Shown: one piece after another, positions 17,008-25,480 of the stretch
How positions within the stretch are numbered: the stretch's first letter is position 1
Layout: each line of letters starts with the position of its first letter
Origin: Pseudomonadota bacterium
GTDB lineage: Bacteria > Pseudomonadota > Gammaproteobacteria > Burkholderiales > Burkholderiaceae_D
NCBI GenBank assembly: GCA_023422955.1
Contig: JAFAGG010000002.1
Coordinates: 1 to 39,837, forward strand
Length of the DNA: 39,837 nt
Reading direction: 5' to 3'
Program-made: the position numbers and the translations under genes
The notes under the pieces: generated by a model
Told to the model about the DNA's origin: nothing
What the model saw: only the letters and a program-made list of their open reading frames with translations
The model's database searches: none

Positions 17008-18939
17008 TTACAGCCGGCCTTTCCGCTTGCGCAATGCCGAGTTCTGCGATTGCAGAATCTGATCGACTCTTTCCGACGCTTCCCGCGACAACTGCTGGGC
17101 AATCTCTATGCTGGGGAAAAAATCGGGCATGCGGTAGGCCAGCCATGCATAGGCAGCATACAGGCGGCAGGCATCTTCCACTTCCTGCAGGCTTTGCCGC
17201 AGCAAAGCTTCAGCATGGCGTTGCAGCGTAAGCGGCTTGCGCTTTGCCAGGCCCCTGGCCCACTCTTCCCAGGCCATGTGCTGGCTCGTGACCCGGCTGG
17301 ACACCGGCACCATGGTCAGCATGAATTTCTCCGCGACCGACAGCGGCAGTGTATCCAGCCACAGGGCACGCTCCTGCTGTTCTTCGGTAATGCGGGGATA
17401 GAAAAAACCATCCGGTACGTCGATATTGTGGATGAAGCGCTTGAACAATTTGGCCAGCGATTGTTCGCCGGTGATCGCCGCGATGCGATGCAGATGGGCG
17501 AGGCTGGGCGCCACGGAAAAACCGGCGGTCGCCAGCGGTGCGATTTTTTCCTTCAGCAGGGAGCGCATCACCTGATGCGTTTCATAATCGAATCCGGCCA
17601 CAAAGCCTTCTTCATGCACGCCGAACCGACCGGCCCGTCCGGCAATTTGCCTGGCCAGCGAGGCGGAAATTTCTTCTTCCTCGATACCGTTGAACTTGAC
17701 GGTAGTGCTCATCACCACGCGCTGTATCGGAAGATTCAAGCCCATCGCAATTGCATCGGTGCCGACCACGATGTCGGCCGCGCCTTCGCGAAAGCGCTCT
17801 GCCTGCGCGCGCCGCACTTCCGGCGACAGATTGCCGTATACGGTAGCCACTGAAAATCCTGCTTCAGTGACCATGTCGCGCCACATCAGCACGTTGCGGC
17901 GCGAAAAGGCGATGACGGCATCGCCGCGCCGCAGCCTGTTCAGCTTGCGCACCGGGTCGCTCTCCATGGCCAGCGGCGCCTTGCGCTTCAACACATGCAC
18001 TTCCAGCGGACATTCCAGCCGCTCGGCCAGCACTTCGATGGCACGACGCGCTTCCACCGCGCCGACCAGGTACACCGTGCGCGCCGGCGCACCGCACACG
18101 GCGGCAGTCCAGGCCGCGCCGCGGTCGCGATCGGCGAGCATCTGGATTTCGTCGATCACGGCAACCTCTACCGGCGTACTGGTATCCAGCATTTCCACCG
18201 TGCTGGCGACATGGCTGGCGCCTTCTTCGATACGTTTTTCCTCGCCGGTTATCAGGCTGACCTTGAGCGCTTGCCCATGCGGCCGCGCTGCTTGCAGGCG
18301 TTCGTAATTCTCCAGCGCCAGCAGGCGCAGCGGCGCCAGATAGACGCCGCTTTTCGCCTTGGCCAGCGCTTCCATGGCCTGGTGAGTCTTGCCGGAATTG
18401 GTCGGGCCCAGCAAGGCAATCAAGCGGCGCGGCAAGCGATAGGCGAGCTCGAAGGAAGCCGGATATTCGGCGAGGTTGATGCTGTCCTTGGTCAGGGCGG
18501 CATGTCGTTCCTCGCTCTGCCGCTCGATGGCATGTTCCAGTCGTTGCAGGATGCGCTCGAACACATATTCGGCCGGATCGGAAGCCGCCTTGTTCTCCAG
18601 TGCCTGCAGAAAGGGCGCGGGATCGATGCCGGCCTGCTCCGCCGACTTGATGAGGCGAAACGCGAAGCCCAGCACCGCATGCTGCAGCGCATCCCGGGCC
18701 TCGACGCTGGCGCGCTCGCGCACCAGCGCGCATTGTTCCTCTGCGGATAACTTGCGCCACTTGGAAGGCTTGGCCAGCACGCCCTGGGCGGGAACCAGAT
18801 CATAAGAAAATGCATGTCCGCCAGCCTCGACCCGACCCCTGAAGCGCAGCAGTACGCGACCCTCCAGTTTCGCCAGCTCTGCGCCGAGCTGGCTTGCGAC
18901 TTCTTCCGGGACTGGAGCTGAAGCTGAAGTATGGGACAT
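17008..18939 (-). CDS. SUV3-like DExH/D RNA helicase
   Basis: 643 residues from the ATG at 18939. The helicase core has the Suv3-type Walker A GPTNSGKT (178-185) followed by YLAPLRLLALENYERL, motif II DEIQ (263-266), GTDAIAMGLNLPIQRV and motif VI QIAGRAGRFG (about 450). The C-terminal end (LYAAYAWLAYRMPDFFP, about 580-600) resembles the SUV3 C-terminal domain. In mitochondria Suv3 is the helicase of the RNA degradosome; bacterial homologues are thought to act on RNA, but their role is little known. An upstream in-frame ATG at 19041 adds 34 Arg/Ser-rich residues of unlikely coding. No clear Shine-Dalgarno is seen. Convergent with rpoD. Confidence 0.87.
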   Translation of the reverse strand: MSHTSASAPVPEEVASQLGAELAKLEGRVLLRFRGRVEAGGHAFSYDLVPAQGVLAKPSKWRKLSAEEQCALVRERASVEARDALQHAVLGFAFRLIKSAEQAGIDPAPFLQALENKAASDPAEYVFERILQRLEHAIERQSEERHAALTKDSINLAEYPASFELAYRLPRRLIALLGPTNSGKTHQAMEALAKAKSGVYLAPLRLLALENYERLQAARPHGQALKVSLITGEEKRIEEGASHVASTVEMLDTSTPVEVAVIDEIQMLADRDRGAAWTAAVCGAPARTVYLVGAVEARRAIEVLAERLECPLEVHVLKRKAPLAMESDPVRKLNRLRRGDAVIAFSRRNVLMWRDMVTEAGFSVATVYGNLSPEVRRAQAERFREGAADIVVGTDAIAMGLNLPIQRVVMSTTVKFNGIEEEEISASLARQIAGRAGRFGVHEEGFVAGFDYETHQVMRSLLKEKIAPLATAGFSVAPSLAHLHRIAAITGEQSLAKLFKRFIHNIDVPDGFFYPRITEEQQERALWLDTLPLSVAEKFMLTMVPVSSRVTSQHMAWEEWARGLAKRKPLTLQRHAEALLRQSLQEVEDACRLYAAYAWLAYRMPDFFPSIEIAQQLSREASERVDQILQSQNSALRKRKGRL

Positions 18940-19070
18940 GAACGGTGACAAAAGACGGGATTCGGGCTTGCGACTATATACGAAACGAGGTCTCCTGCCC
19001 GATGCTTTCCCGCTGCGCCTTCGCCGAGCGCAATTGGGCAAGGCTTAACAGGCGCGCTTGCGAGCATGAG

Positions 19071-19108
19071 CCGCAAGCCGCAAGCCGCACTGCCGCACTG
19101 CCGCACTG
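19071..19108. repeat. Short compound tandem repeat
   Basis: Two copies of a 7-base unit (CCGCAAG) followed directly by three perfect copies of an 8-base unit (CCGCACTG at 19085-19092, 19093-19100, 19101-19108). It lies upstream of the helicase gene and is not coding as far as I can see. Confidence 0.7.
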
Positions 19109-19454
19109 CCGCCGACGCATGCGCGATCGCCCGCCTGGTTACGAAAGAAATGAAGACGCAGGAAAAATCATGAAAATTCAATGCCGGCGTTGAAGCTGCA
19201 GCTGCAGTAACGAGTGCTTGTCTACCTGTTGCAGAGAAATCAGCGAAGCTTAAAGCACATCCAATAAAAGCAGGAGCAGCAGCGTCAATAGTGCAGAAAT
19301 CAGAATCGATCCCAGGCAGCCTAGTCGACTGGAGAAAAAAACGAACATGAAGAAGGATGAAGGCCGGTAAAAATAGATTGCCTGTTTCCTGGTGCCTATT
19401 GATAGTTAATACAGGCAAGCGCAGGCACTTTGAAGTGAACGTAAGCAAAAGAAA

Positions 19455-19474
19455 GCGGGCCATGGTGGGCCCGC
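19455..19474 (-). terminator. Rho-independent terminator of the Ser/Gly/Thr-rich gene
   Basis: On the minus strand GCGGGCC, a 6-base loop, GGCCCGC, then TTTCTTTT. It lies 29 bases downstream of the stop codon at 19503. Confidence 0.82.
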
Positions 19475-19502
19475 CTTCTGTCAGCTTGAGGAGCCGCTTG
19501 CC

Positions 19503-20348
19503 TTAGCGGGGAATGCTCCCTGCAGCGTCGCTGCCCGAGGTTCCGGTGCTGTCGCTGGATGAGCCGCTACCGGTCATGCCGCTGGTGCCAGTCGAGCCGG
19601 TACTGCCAGTGCTGCCAGTGCTGCCGCTACCCAGGCTATCCGTGCTGCCCATCGTGCCGGTAGCACCCGAGCTGCCGGTGTCGCTACCGCTGGTGCCGGT
19701 AGGGGCCGGCACGCATTCCACCGAGGAACCGCTGGTAGCGCCGCTGGTGCCTGCAGCGCCGGTTGTGGTGTCGCCAGCCGTGCCTACATTGGCAGCCGAA
19801 CTCGATGCGCCAGCGTCGCCGCTGCTGCTACCCGTTGCGCCAAGGGTGCCGGTAGCGCCGCCCGCGCCGGTGGCACTGGAGGTGGTGGTGGAGCCGCCGC
19901 TGGTGCTGCCGCCGGAGCCCATGCTCTCGGCAAGTGCGCCGCCGGAGCCGGAGCTGCCGGTGCTTCCCGTGGTGCTGCTAGAGGTGGAAGGGATCATGCC
20001 TGGCGGGCAATCGCTTGCCGAGGCGCCGCTGGAGTCAGGGCTGCTTGAGGTGCCGGTGGTGGTGCTGGGTAGGGTGGTATCGCTTGAACTGCCCATGCCG
20101 CTCGCTCCATTGGCGCCTGAAGTGGCGGGATCGCTGGAGCCCGATGTGGTGCCGGACGTGGTGTCCGTGGCACCGCCCATGGTGCTGCCAGATGTGCTGC
20201 CGGAGGTGGCACCCGTGTCTTGCGAGATGATGCTGGAATCGGTAGCGCCGCTGCCGCTTGCTCCGCTGGTGGAGTCGGCGCCGGCTGCTAAGGCGAGGCC
20301 TGAACTTGCCATCAAGGCGAGAAAGTAAGCTACTGATTTTTTACGCAT
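19503..20348 (-). CDS. Secreted Ser/Gly/Thr/Ala-rich low-complexity protein
   Basis: 281 residues. A signal peptide (KKSVAYFLALMASSGLALAA) is followed by a sequence made almost wholly of Ser, Gly, Thr and Ala with scattered Asp, with repeats such as GSTGSTGSTGSTG near the C-terminus. Only two Cys occur after the signal, in ASDCPPGMIP and SVECVPAP, possibly forming a disulfide. The strand choice is supported by AGGAGG 6 bases before the ATG, the signal peptide and a terminator on the same strand; the opposite strand also lacks stops through most of the region but has no such support. The mature chain is probably disordered and extracytoplasmic. Function unknown. Confidence 0.8.
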   Translation of the reverse strand: MRKKSVAYFLALMASSGLALAAGADSTSGASGSGATDSSIISQDTGATSGSTSGSTMGGATDTTSGTTSGSSDPATSGANGASGMGSSSDTTLPSTTTGTSSSPDSSGASASDCPPGMIPSTSSSTTGSTGSSGSGGALAESMGSGGSTSGGSTTTSSATGAGGATGTLGATGSSSGDAGASSSAANVGTAGDTTTGAAGTSGATSGSSVECVPAPTGTSGSDTGSSGATGTMGSTDSLGSGSTGSTGSTGSTGTSGMTGSGSSSDSTGTSGSDAAGSIPR

Positions 20349-20472
20349 GGTAATCCTCCTACAAAAATGTTTAGGAAAAACGAAGATCGTCAGACGGTAT
20401 CAAAGTTCCAATATCCGCCTAGCAACAAGAGGCGCGAACTGCATACACTTTTGTCCTCCTCCCTGGTGCAAC

Positions 20473-20500
20473 AAGGAAAAGCGGCATACTGCTTTTCCTT
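20473..20500 (-). terminator. Inverted repeat downstream of surE
   Basis: Perfect 10-bp inverted repeat AAGGAAAAGC/GCTTTTCCTT with an 8-base loop, 27 bases after the surE stop. It is a plausible terminator, although a long T-run is lacking on the surE strand. Confidence 0.6.
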
Positions 20501-20526
20501 ATTCTTTTAAGTATTGTTAAGCATGG

Positions 20527-21315
20527 TTAAGCATCGGAGTTAAATTTCTCCTCCAGCTCGGCAAATGCGATTTCGTTAGTGCGCTCGAATTGCAAGGGAG
20601 TGAGCGTGACGCACCCTTGCGCAATCAGCGAACCTTCCGTTTCCGGCCCTTCCTCCCCCTGCTCACGCTGAAACTGCAGCCAGTGGTAAGTAAAGCCGCG
20701 AGGATCGACGCGGGAAATGACATCGATGCCTCGCACGAAGCCAGCACCCTGGCGAGAAACCACGAGCGGTCCCGATTCTTCGGGCGGCACTGCAGGGAAG
20801 TTGATGTTGAGACAGGATTGCCGGTTCCATCCCTGTTTCACCATGCGGCGAATAATGTCCGGCGCTCGCACACGCGCCGTATCCCAGGGAATTTCCGTGC
20901 GATTGGTAAACATCTGGCTCAAGGCGATGGAGGGAATTCCGAGCAGCATGCCGGTCATGGCAGCGCCAACCGTACCGGAGAAAACCGTTTCGACGCCAAG
21001 ATTGGCGCCGCTATTAATACCTGATAGCACCAGTTCCGGCGGAGAAGCTGCCATCAGATTACGCACGGCCATCACCACGCAATCGCCGGGCGTACCGGAA
21101 ATGGCATATCGACGTTCACCTTCTTCACTGATACGCAAGGGAGCATGCAGGCTGATTGAGTGCGAGGTGCCGCTGCGGTCATGTTCCGGGGCGACTATCC
21201 ATACCTCCTGCGCCAGCTGACGGGCGACCTCTTCAAGCACGGCCAAGCCGGGCGCATCAATGCCGTCATCGTTGGTCAGCAAGACGCGCTTAAGCGGGAG
21301 CATCGATGGCGGCAC
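20527..21315 (-). CDS. surE: 5'/3'-nucleotidase SurE
   Basis: Metal-dependent nucleoside monophosphate and exopolyphosphate phosphatase linked to stationary-phase survival. The 262 residues show the diagnostic VLLTNDDGIDAPGL with metal-binding Asp pair, VAPEHDRSGTSHSISL, SGTPGDCVV, and ELVLSGINSGANLG with the metal-binding Asn. A GTG at 21315 has AGGA 6 bases upstream; an ATG at 21303 is an alternative start that removes only four residues. The common betaproteobacterial neighbours (pcm, nlpD, rpoS) are absent on the upstream side, where a DksA-like gene lies. Confidence 0.95.
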   Translation of the reverse strand: MPPSMLPLKRVLLTNDDGIDAPGLAVLEEVARQLAQEVWIVAPEHDRSGTSHSISLHAPLRISEEGERRYAISGTPGDCVVMAVRNLMAASPPELVLSGINSGANLGVETVFSGTVGAAMTGMLLGIPSIALSQMFTNRTEIPWDTARVRAPDIIRRMVKQGWNRQSCLNINFPAVPPEESGPLVVSRQGAGFVRGIDVISRVDPRGFTYHWLQFQREQGEEGPETEGSLIAQGCVTLTPLQFERTNEIAFAELEEKFNSDA

Positions 21316-21421
21316 GGGCGATCCTGAAAAAAATGGGAAATGGCTGTTGAAGCTCGGGCATGGTCTTTTTAAGGTATGGATTTAAAGAAAAAGCAGTCGC
21401 TGGCCAAGCTGTATTCATTGG

Positions 21422-21814
21422 CTACAAGCGCGGTCCCTGGTCTGTATTGGCATGCATCTTTTCATGGAGATTCTGGCAGGGCGCGCAACGCATGGCCGCA
21501 GGCTGTACTTCAAGGCGCTCGTAAGGAATGGGCGTCAGGCAATCCATGCATTCGCCGTAGGTGCCATTCTTGATGCGCTCTCTTGCCGCATCGATCGCCT
21601 TCAGTTCGTTGATGTCGCGCGTTATTTCAGCGTGGCCGAGATCGACGGTAAGACTGGCGAAGGAACTCATACCGGGTTCGGCGATCTCGTTGGCGATGTC
21701 GATATAGTTTTCCTTGCCGTCTTCTTCCCGTTGCAGGTCGACACGCAAGGCTGCTTCTCTTTCATCCAGCAAGTGACTCAGGGATTCGATTTGCTTGCGG
21801 TTTATATTCTGCAT
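21422..21814 (-). CDS. DksA/TraR-type C4 zinc-finger protein
   Basis: 130 residues: a helical N-terminal part and a C4 zinc finger with Cys89, Cys92, Cys110 and Cys113 (YGECMDC and MRCAPC) in the DksA spacing, surrounded by IPYERLEVQP as in DksA. The acidic coiled-coil tip of DksA (DPVDRA) is not present; the equivalent place reads NEIAEPGMSSFASL. It may still bind the RNA polymerase secondary channel, but the effect may differ from true DksA, as with other short paralogues. No clear ribosome site precedes the ATG. Confidence 0.85.
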   Translation of the reverse strand: MQNINRKQIESLSHLLDEREAALRVDLQREEDGKENYIDIANEIAEPGMSSFASLTVDLGHAEITRDINELKAIDAARERIKNGTYGECMDCLTPIPYERLEVQPAAMRCAPCQNLHEKMHANTDQGPRL

Positions 21815-22013
21815 GGCTGGTTTCAGAGTGCGGCCTGTTTGAATTGCTGATGACTTGCCGATGAGCTGATAGACCGGTGCTTACTGCAAAGGTTCGTTGA
21901 TAAATAAAGAAGAAAAAACGGGAAGAAGGCGGGAGCATGGTTGTCAGTGAAGTTGCGATGAAGGTGCGGCGCATAACTTTGTCTGGATAAATGCGCATCG
22001 GGAGAAACCGGAT

Positions 22014-23489
22014 TTGCGTATCAGCAGTCTCAGCAGGAGCGGCATTTCTTTTGGCCAGACAAAGTGCCTTATGCCGCTCGCCTTATTGCCGATAGTGATT
22101 TGTTCTGAGCGGATGAAATTTCCTGATGAGATGCGTGGAATGGAAAACCTCTCGGCGCCTCATCTTGGTGAAGCGCAAGGCTCGATTATGCCTGCATCGA
22201 ATAATGAGAGGCATGTTTCCCATGCCAATGAAAGGCAGCGTCGACGTGAGCTTTCTCCCGATATCGCAGTACGGCACACAAATAGGATTTCGTTTGTATA
22301 CGGGAGAGAGCAATTGAGCAAAGCCATGATGCCTGCTTCGCAAAATGCCGCACCTCGCTATCTGGCGCGCGCTGCCGACAGCGATGAAACTACGGCGGTC
22401 ATCTGCCATGAGTATGCGGTTCCTGCCTATATAGAACCGGAGTTGGAGCAGCTCTATCAGAATATTTTTTCAGCCTTGCCTCACTTCAAGGCCTACGGCG
22501 GTTTGACGACCGACACCTGCACCTATATCGCCCGCGAAAACGGCAAGACGGAAGCGATATTTCTATTCAGGCGGATAGGGCGTGCCGTGCTGGTCCTGAA
22601 CGAAGGCATGAAGGTCGATGAAAAAAGTCTGCATGATTTTGCGCACTACGTGTTTTCGCGCTGGCAGGAAACCACGCTAATCATGTTTCAGGCCGTCCAG
22701 GCGCGATTTGAAACCCTTGCCTATCCGGTTCAGCGTCACGAATGCACGGCGCAAGTCACCATGCCCTTGCCTGCCACGGAAGAGGCTTATCTCGCCAGCC
22801 TGGGCAAGAACATGCGCCGCAATATCCGTCGCTATCTCAAAAGGCTGCAGCAGGATCATCCCGATTTCGAATTTCAGGTCTATGGTTCGCAGCAGATTTC
22901 ACGCGAACAGCTACAGGAAATATTCCGCTTAAGCCGCACCCGGATCACCGGCCTGAATCGCAGTTTCGCGCTGGATGACGAGGAAGAAAAAATTTTCGAT
23001 CTTGCCCGGATGAGCGGCCTGGTCGGCGTGGCAACGATAGGCGGGAAGGTGTGCGGGGGCATGATCGGATTTCGTGCCGGAGATACTTACTTCGCGAAGG
23101 TGCTGGGACACGATGCCGCCTACAAGGATTATTCGCTGGGCGTGCTGTGCTGCTATCTGATGGTTACTCGATGCATGGAACTGGGCTGCCGGGAATTCAA
23201 CTTCATGTGGAACGAATATCCCTACAAGACCGCCCTCGGCGGCAGGCGGCATAGTCTTGAGCGGCTGATCATCTATCGTTCACGCCTGCAGCGAGTGCGC
23301 AACAGCACGTTCGCCGCCAGGGTTGCCATGGATGCCTGGCGTTTCAAGGTTTCCAGTCTGCTGGACAAGGAAGATATGCAGGAAACCCTTTCTCCTAAAG
23401 AAAAGACCAGCCTGCAAGCCTTGTTGTGGATGCGCAAGTGCTGGCGGCGCTTTGGTCCGGCGAAGGCGGGGCAGGTGGAGCGGACATGA
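22014..23489 (+). CDS. GNAT-family acetyltransferase of the FemAB/BioF2 (CelD-like) type
   Basis: Up to 491 residues. The C-terminal 250 residues hold the acyltransferase domain: LASLGKNMRRNIRRYLKRLQ, LQEIFRLSRTRITGLNR, GLVGVATIGGKVCGGMIGFR, YKDYSLGVLCCYLMVTRCME and REFNFMWNEYPYKTALGG. Such enzymes often modify polysaccharides or peptidoglycan precursors; the substrate here is unknown. The first 100 residues look unstructured and their start is uncertain: ATGs at 22014, 22113 and 22140 are in frame, none with a strong ribosome site. It is divergent from the DksA-like gene and stands alone, with no exopolysaccharide genes nearby. Confidence 0.78.
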   Translation: MRISSLSRSGISFGQTKCLMPLALLPIVICSERMKFPDEMRGMENLSAPHLGEAQGSIMPASNNERHVSHANERQRRRELSPDIAVRHTNRISFVYGREQLSKAMMPASQNAAPRYLARAADSDETTAVICHEYAVPAYIEPELEQLYQNIFSALPHFKAYGGLTTDTCTYIARENGKTEAIFLFRRIGRAVLVLNEGMKVDEKSLHDFAHYVFSRWQETTLIMFQAVQARFETLAYPVQRHECTAQVTMPLPATEEAYLASLGKNMRRNIRRYLKRLQQDHPDFEFQVYGSQQISREQLQEIFRLSRTRITGLNRSFALDDEEEKIFDLARMSGLVGVATIGGKVCGGMIGFRAGDTYFAKVLGHDAAYKDYSLGVLCCYLMVTRCMELGCREFNFMWNEYPYKTALGGRRHSLERLIIYRSRLQRVRNSTFAARVAMDAWRFKVSSLLDKEDMQETLSPKEKTSLQALLWMRKCWRRFGPAKAGQVERT

Positions 23490-23788
23490 AAACGCTGAGA
23501 AATGCTGAGGTAAGCCTGTCATAGGCATCGGTGGCATCCGCAGTATCTCTAATGCTGAAATACTGAATTTGCTCATCCGACATGCAGGATATTTGTTCCA
23601 GCTCTTTACTACCGGAATGAGGAAGGGGCAGAATCAGTAAAGCGCTAGCTGTACAAACCGCCATCTGTGCGGGGCCATATCGGGCTTACACACTGGCGCC
23701 TCGTACAGTAGAAAGCTGCGACGAAAGCCTTACACGGTGCCGTAACAGTTGATCACAGTCGCTCACATTGGCTCCAAGGAGAGCAAAG

Positions 23789-24781
23789 TTGGAAGGTATG
23801 GACTATTACCGGGTACTCGGCGTGCCCCCTGCCGCCAATGCGGACGAGCTGAAGAAAGCCTTCCGCAAGCTGGCGCGCAAATATCACCCCGACTTGTCGC
23901 GTGAACCGGGTGCTGAAAATCGCATGAAGGAAGTCAACGAAGCTTTTTCCGTGCTGTCCGATCCGGGCAAGCGCGCGGCTTACGACCAGCTTTCGCTGAA
24001 CGCTTCCAGGAAGGCCGGCGCCGCAGGCGCTAACGGCAAAGCAGGTGCGGCGCGTCAATCCGAATTCAAGCCGCCGCCTTGGCAATCCGCATCCTCTTAT
24101 GCGCACGGCAAGTCTGCCAGCGAAGAGCCGGCATCCTTTACCGATTTCTTCTCCGAACTCTTCGGGGCCGGCAGCAGCAAGACCCAGCCTTTCCGCTCCG
24201 GCGCTTCACGGCGCCGGCGTGGTGAAGATCATCATGCCAGCGTGCTGCTGGATATCGATGATGCCTATCGAGGCGGCGTCAAACCCGTTTCCCTGCGTCT
24301 GCCGCGCGAGGAAACGCTGGGGCGCATAACGATGGTGGAACGCACCATCAACATCAACATTCCGCGCGGCGTGCACCAGGGCCAGACGATACGGCTGGCA
24401 GGGCAGGGCAAGCCCGGTTTGCTGGGCGGTCAGCCCGGCGATCTTTATCTGGAAGTGCAGTTCAACCCGCATCCTCGCTATCGCATGGAAGGACGCGATG
24501 TGTATGCCGTGCTGCCGATTGCACCCTGGGAAGCGGCGCTGGGCGCCACGATCAAGGCGCCTGTGCCGGGTGGAACGATAGAAGTGCGGATTCCGGCAAA
24601 TTCACAATCGGGTCGCAAGCTGCGCCTGAAAGGCAAGGGCATTCCGGCCCAGACGCCGGGCGATCTTTACATGGTGCTGGAAATCGTGCTGCCGCCAGCG
24701 GACAACATCAAGGCACGGCAGCTGTATCAGGCCATGGCCCACGATCTTGCTTTCAATCCGCGCCAGGGAATTCGCGTTTAG
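23789..24781 (+). CDS. cbpA: DnaJ-class co-chaperone, CbpA-like
   Basis: 330 residues. An N-terminal J domain (MDYYRVLGVPPAANADELKK) carries the HPD motif in ARKYHPDLSREPG, followed by an Ala/Gly/Ser-rich linker with FTDFFSELFG and the DnaJ C-terminal substrate-binding domain (ASVLLDIDDAYRGG, then INIPRGVHQGQTIRLAGQG, GDLYLEVQFNPHPRYRMEGRDV). The Cys-rich zinc domain of DnaJ is absent, as in CbpA. The start is likely TTG at 23789: AAGGAG at 23776-23781 is 7 bases away, ideal, whereas the ATG at 23798 is 16 bases away. A typical cbpM partner is not adjacent. Confidence 0.9.
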   Translation: MEGMDYYRVLGVPPAANADELKKAFRKLARKYHPDLSREPGAENRMKEVNEAFSVLSDPGKRAAYDQLSLNASRKAGAAGANGKAGAARQSEFKPPPWQSASSYAHGKSASEEPASFTDFFSELFGAGSSKTQPFRSGASRRRRGEDHHASVLLDIDDAYRGGVKPVSLRLPREETLGRITMVERTININIPRGVHQGQTIRLAGQGKPGLLGGQPGDLYLEVQFNPHPRYRMEGRDVYAVLPIAPWEAALGATIKAPVPGGTIEVRIPANSQSGRKLRLKGKGIPAQTPGDLYMVLEIVLPPADNIKARQLYQAMAHDLAFNPRQGIRV

Positions 24782-25480
24782 CCCCGCGCCAGTTTTTTGC
24801 TAGCGCCTATAACAAATACTCCGCACCACTTTACTGCTGGCGCTTTCGCTGTGCATCTTCCTGCGCTCTTGGTGTTCTTCGTGTGTTCTTGTTCAAGCCG
24901 AGAACGGCGCTTCCTTGAAATATCTCCCAAGGAATTTGAATCGCTGGCTGGCAAGTCATAGGGCGTGGCATATCTAATGCACTAATACCCTGATGCGCTG
25001 ATGCCCTGAGAAAATCGTAAAAACGGGAGGCCTTTTTAACGCGGAAAGTGGTGCTGGTATTTTATCCCCCGCCAGCTCCGGTGGAGGGCTGCTGTAAGCC
25101 CATTGTCACGAAGCAGTATCGATGATGAACAGGATGAGCAGGTGTTTCGCCTCTTCCCTGATACTGCAGCCCGCATGATGAGTCATTTATGTGACGTCAT
25201 GATGACGATGAGCCGGGAATGAAATATTTTCTTCTTTTTTCTTTCCTGTGCTTCTTTCTTTTTTATTTGCTGATCTTTCTGCACCTGCGGAAAATACCGC
25301 TGCTATTTACACTGTTTACACTGCCATTTAATTAGGCAGCGGTGTGTAGTATGTGTTGCATTATGTTTTGCATAAAGATTGCACAAGAAAATTTTTATGA
25401 TTTTTCTGTTCTTGTCATGAATCAGTCATATTCGATTCCTAGAATGGCGCTGTTTCATATGGAAACTAACAGGAGAAATC
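24782..25480. other. 700-base region without a gene, upstream of pstS
   Basis: No supported ORF. The left part is GC-moderate with a small imperfect hairpin at about 25070-25095 (CAGCTCC/GGAGGGCTG). The middle (about 25170-25220) has repeated GATGA/GTCAT words including a TGACGTCA palindrome. From about 25220 it becomes very AT- and T-rich (runs such as CTTCTTTTTTC), ending in the Pho-box promoter at 25412-25445. I could not identify a known RNA family. Confidence 0.5.
25412..25445 (+). promoter_or_regulatory. Pho box and -10 element of pstS
   Basis: Two 7-base direct repeats, TTGTCAT (25412-25418) and CAGTCAT (25423-25429), separated by GAAT, match the PhoB box consensus (CTGTCAT repeats every 11 bases). 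A -10-like TAGAAT (25440-25445) follows 10 bases later. This is the spacing at PhoB-activated promoters, where the box takes the place of the -35. The pstS ATG is 35 bases further. Confidence 0.85.

Larger units (their letters stand above)
18940..19502. other. Intergenic region with short GC-rich tandem repeats
   Basis: About 560 bases without a supported gene. It holds a compound tandem repeat at 19071-19108 and, at its right end, the terminator of the downstream low-complexity gene. Confidence 0.5.

Noticed and set aside
19513..20328. Long Pro/Leu/Val-rich open frame opposite the Ser/Gly/Thr-rich gene
   Set aside because: It is the mirror of a low-complexity repeat; no ribosome site or signal sequence, while the minus strand has both plus a terminator.
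25182..25200. Second Pho box further upstream of pstS
   Set aside because: The GTCAT words are 14 bases apart, not 11, and there is no -10 element.
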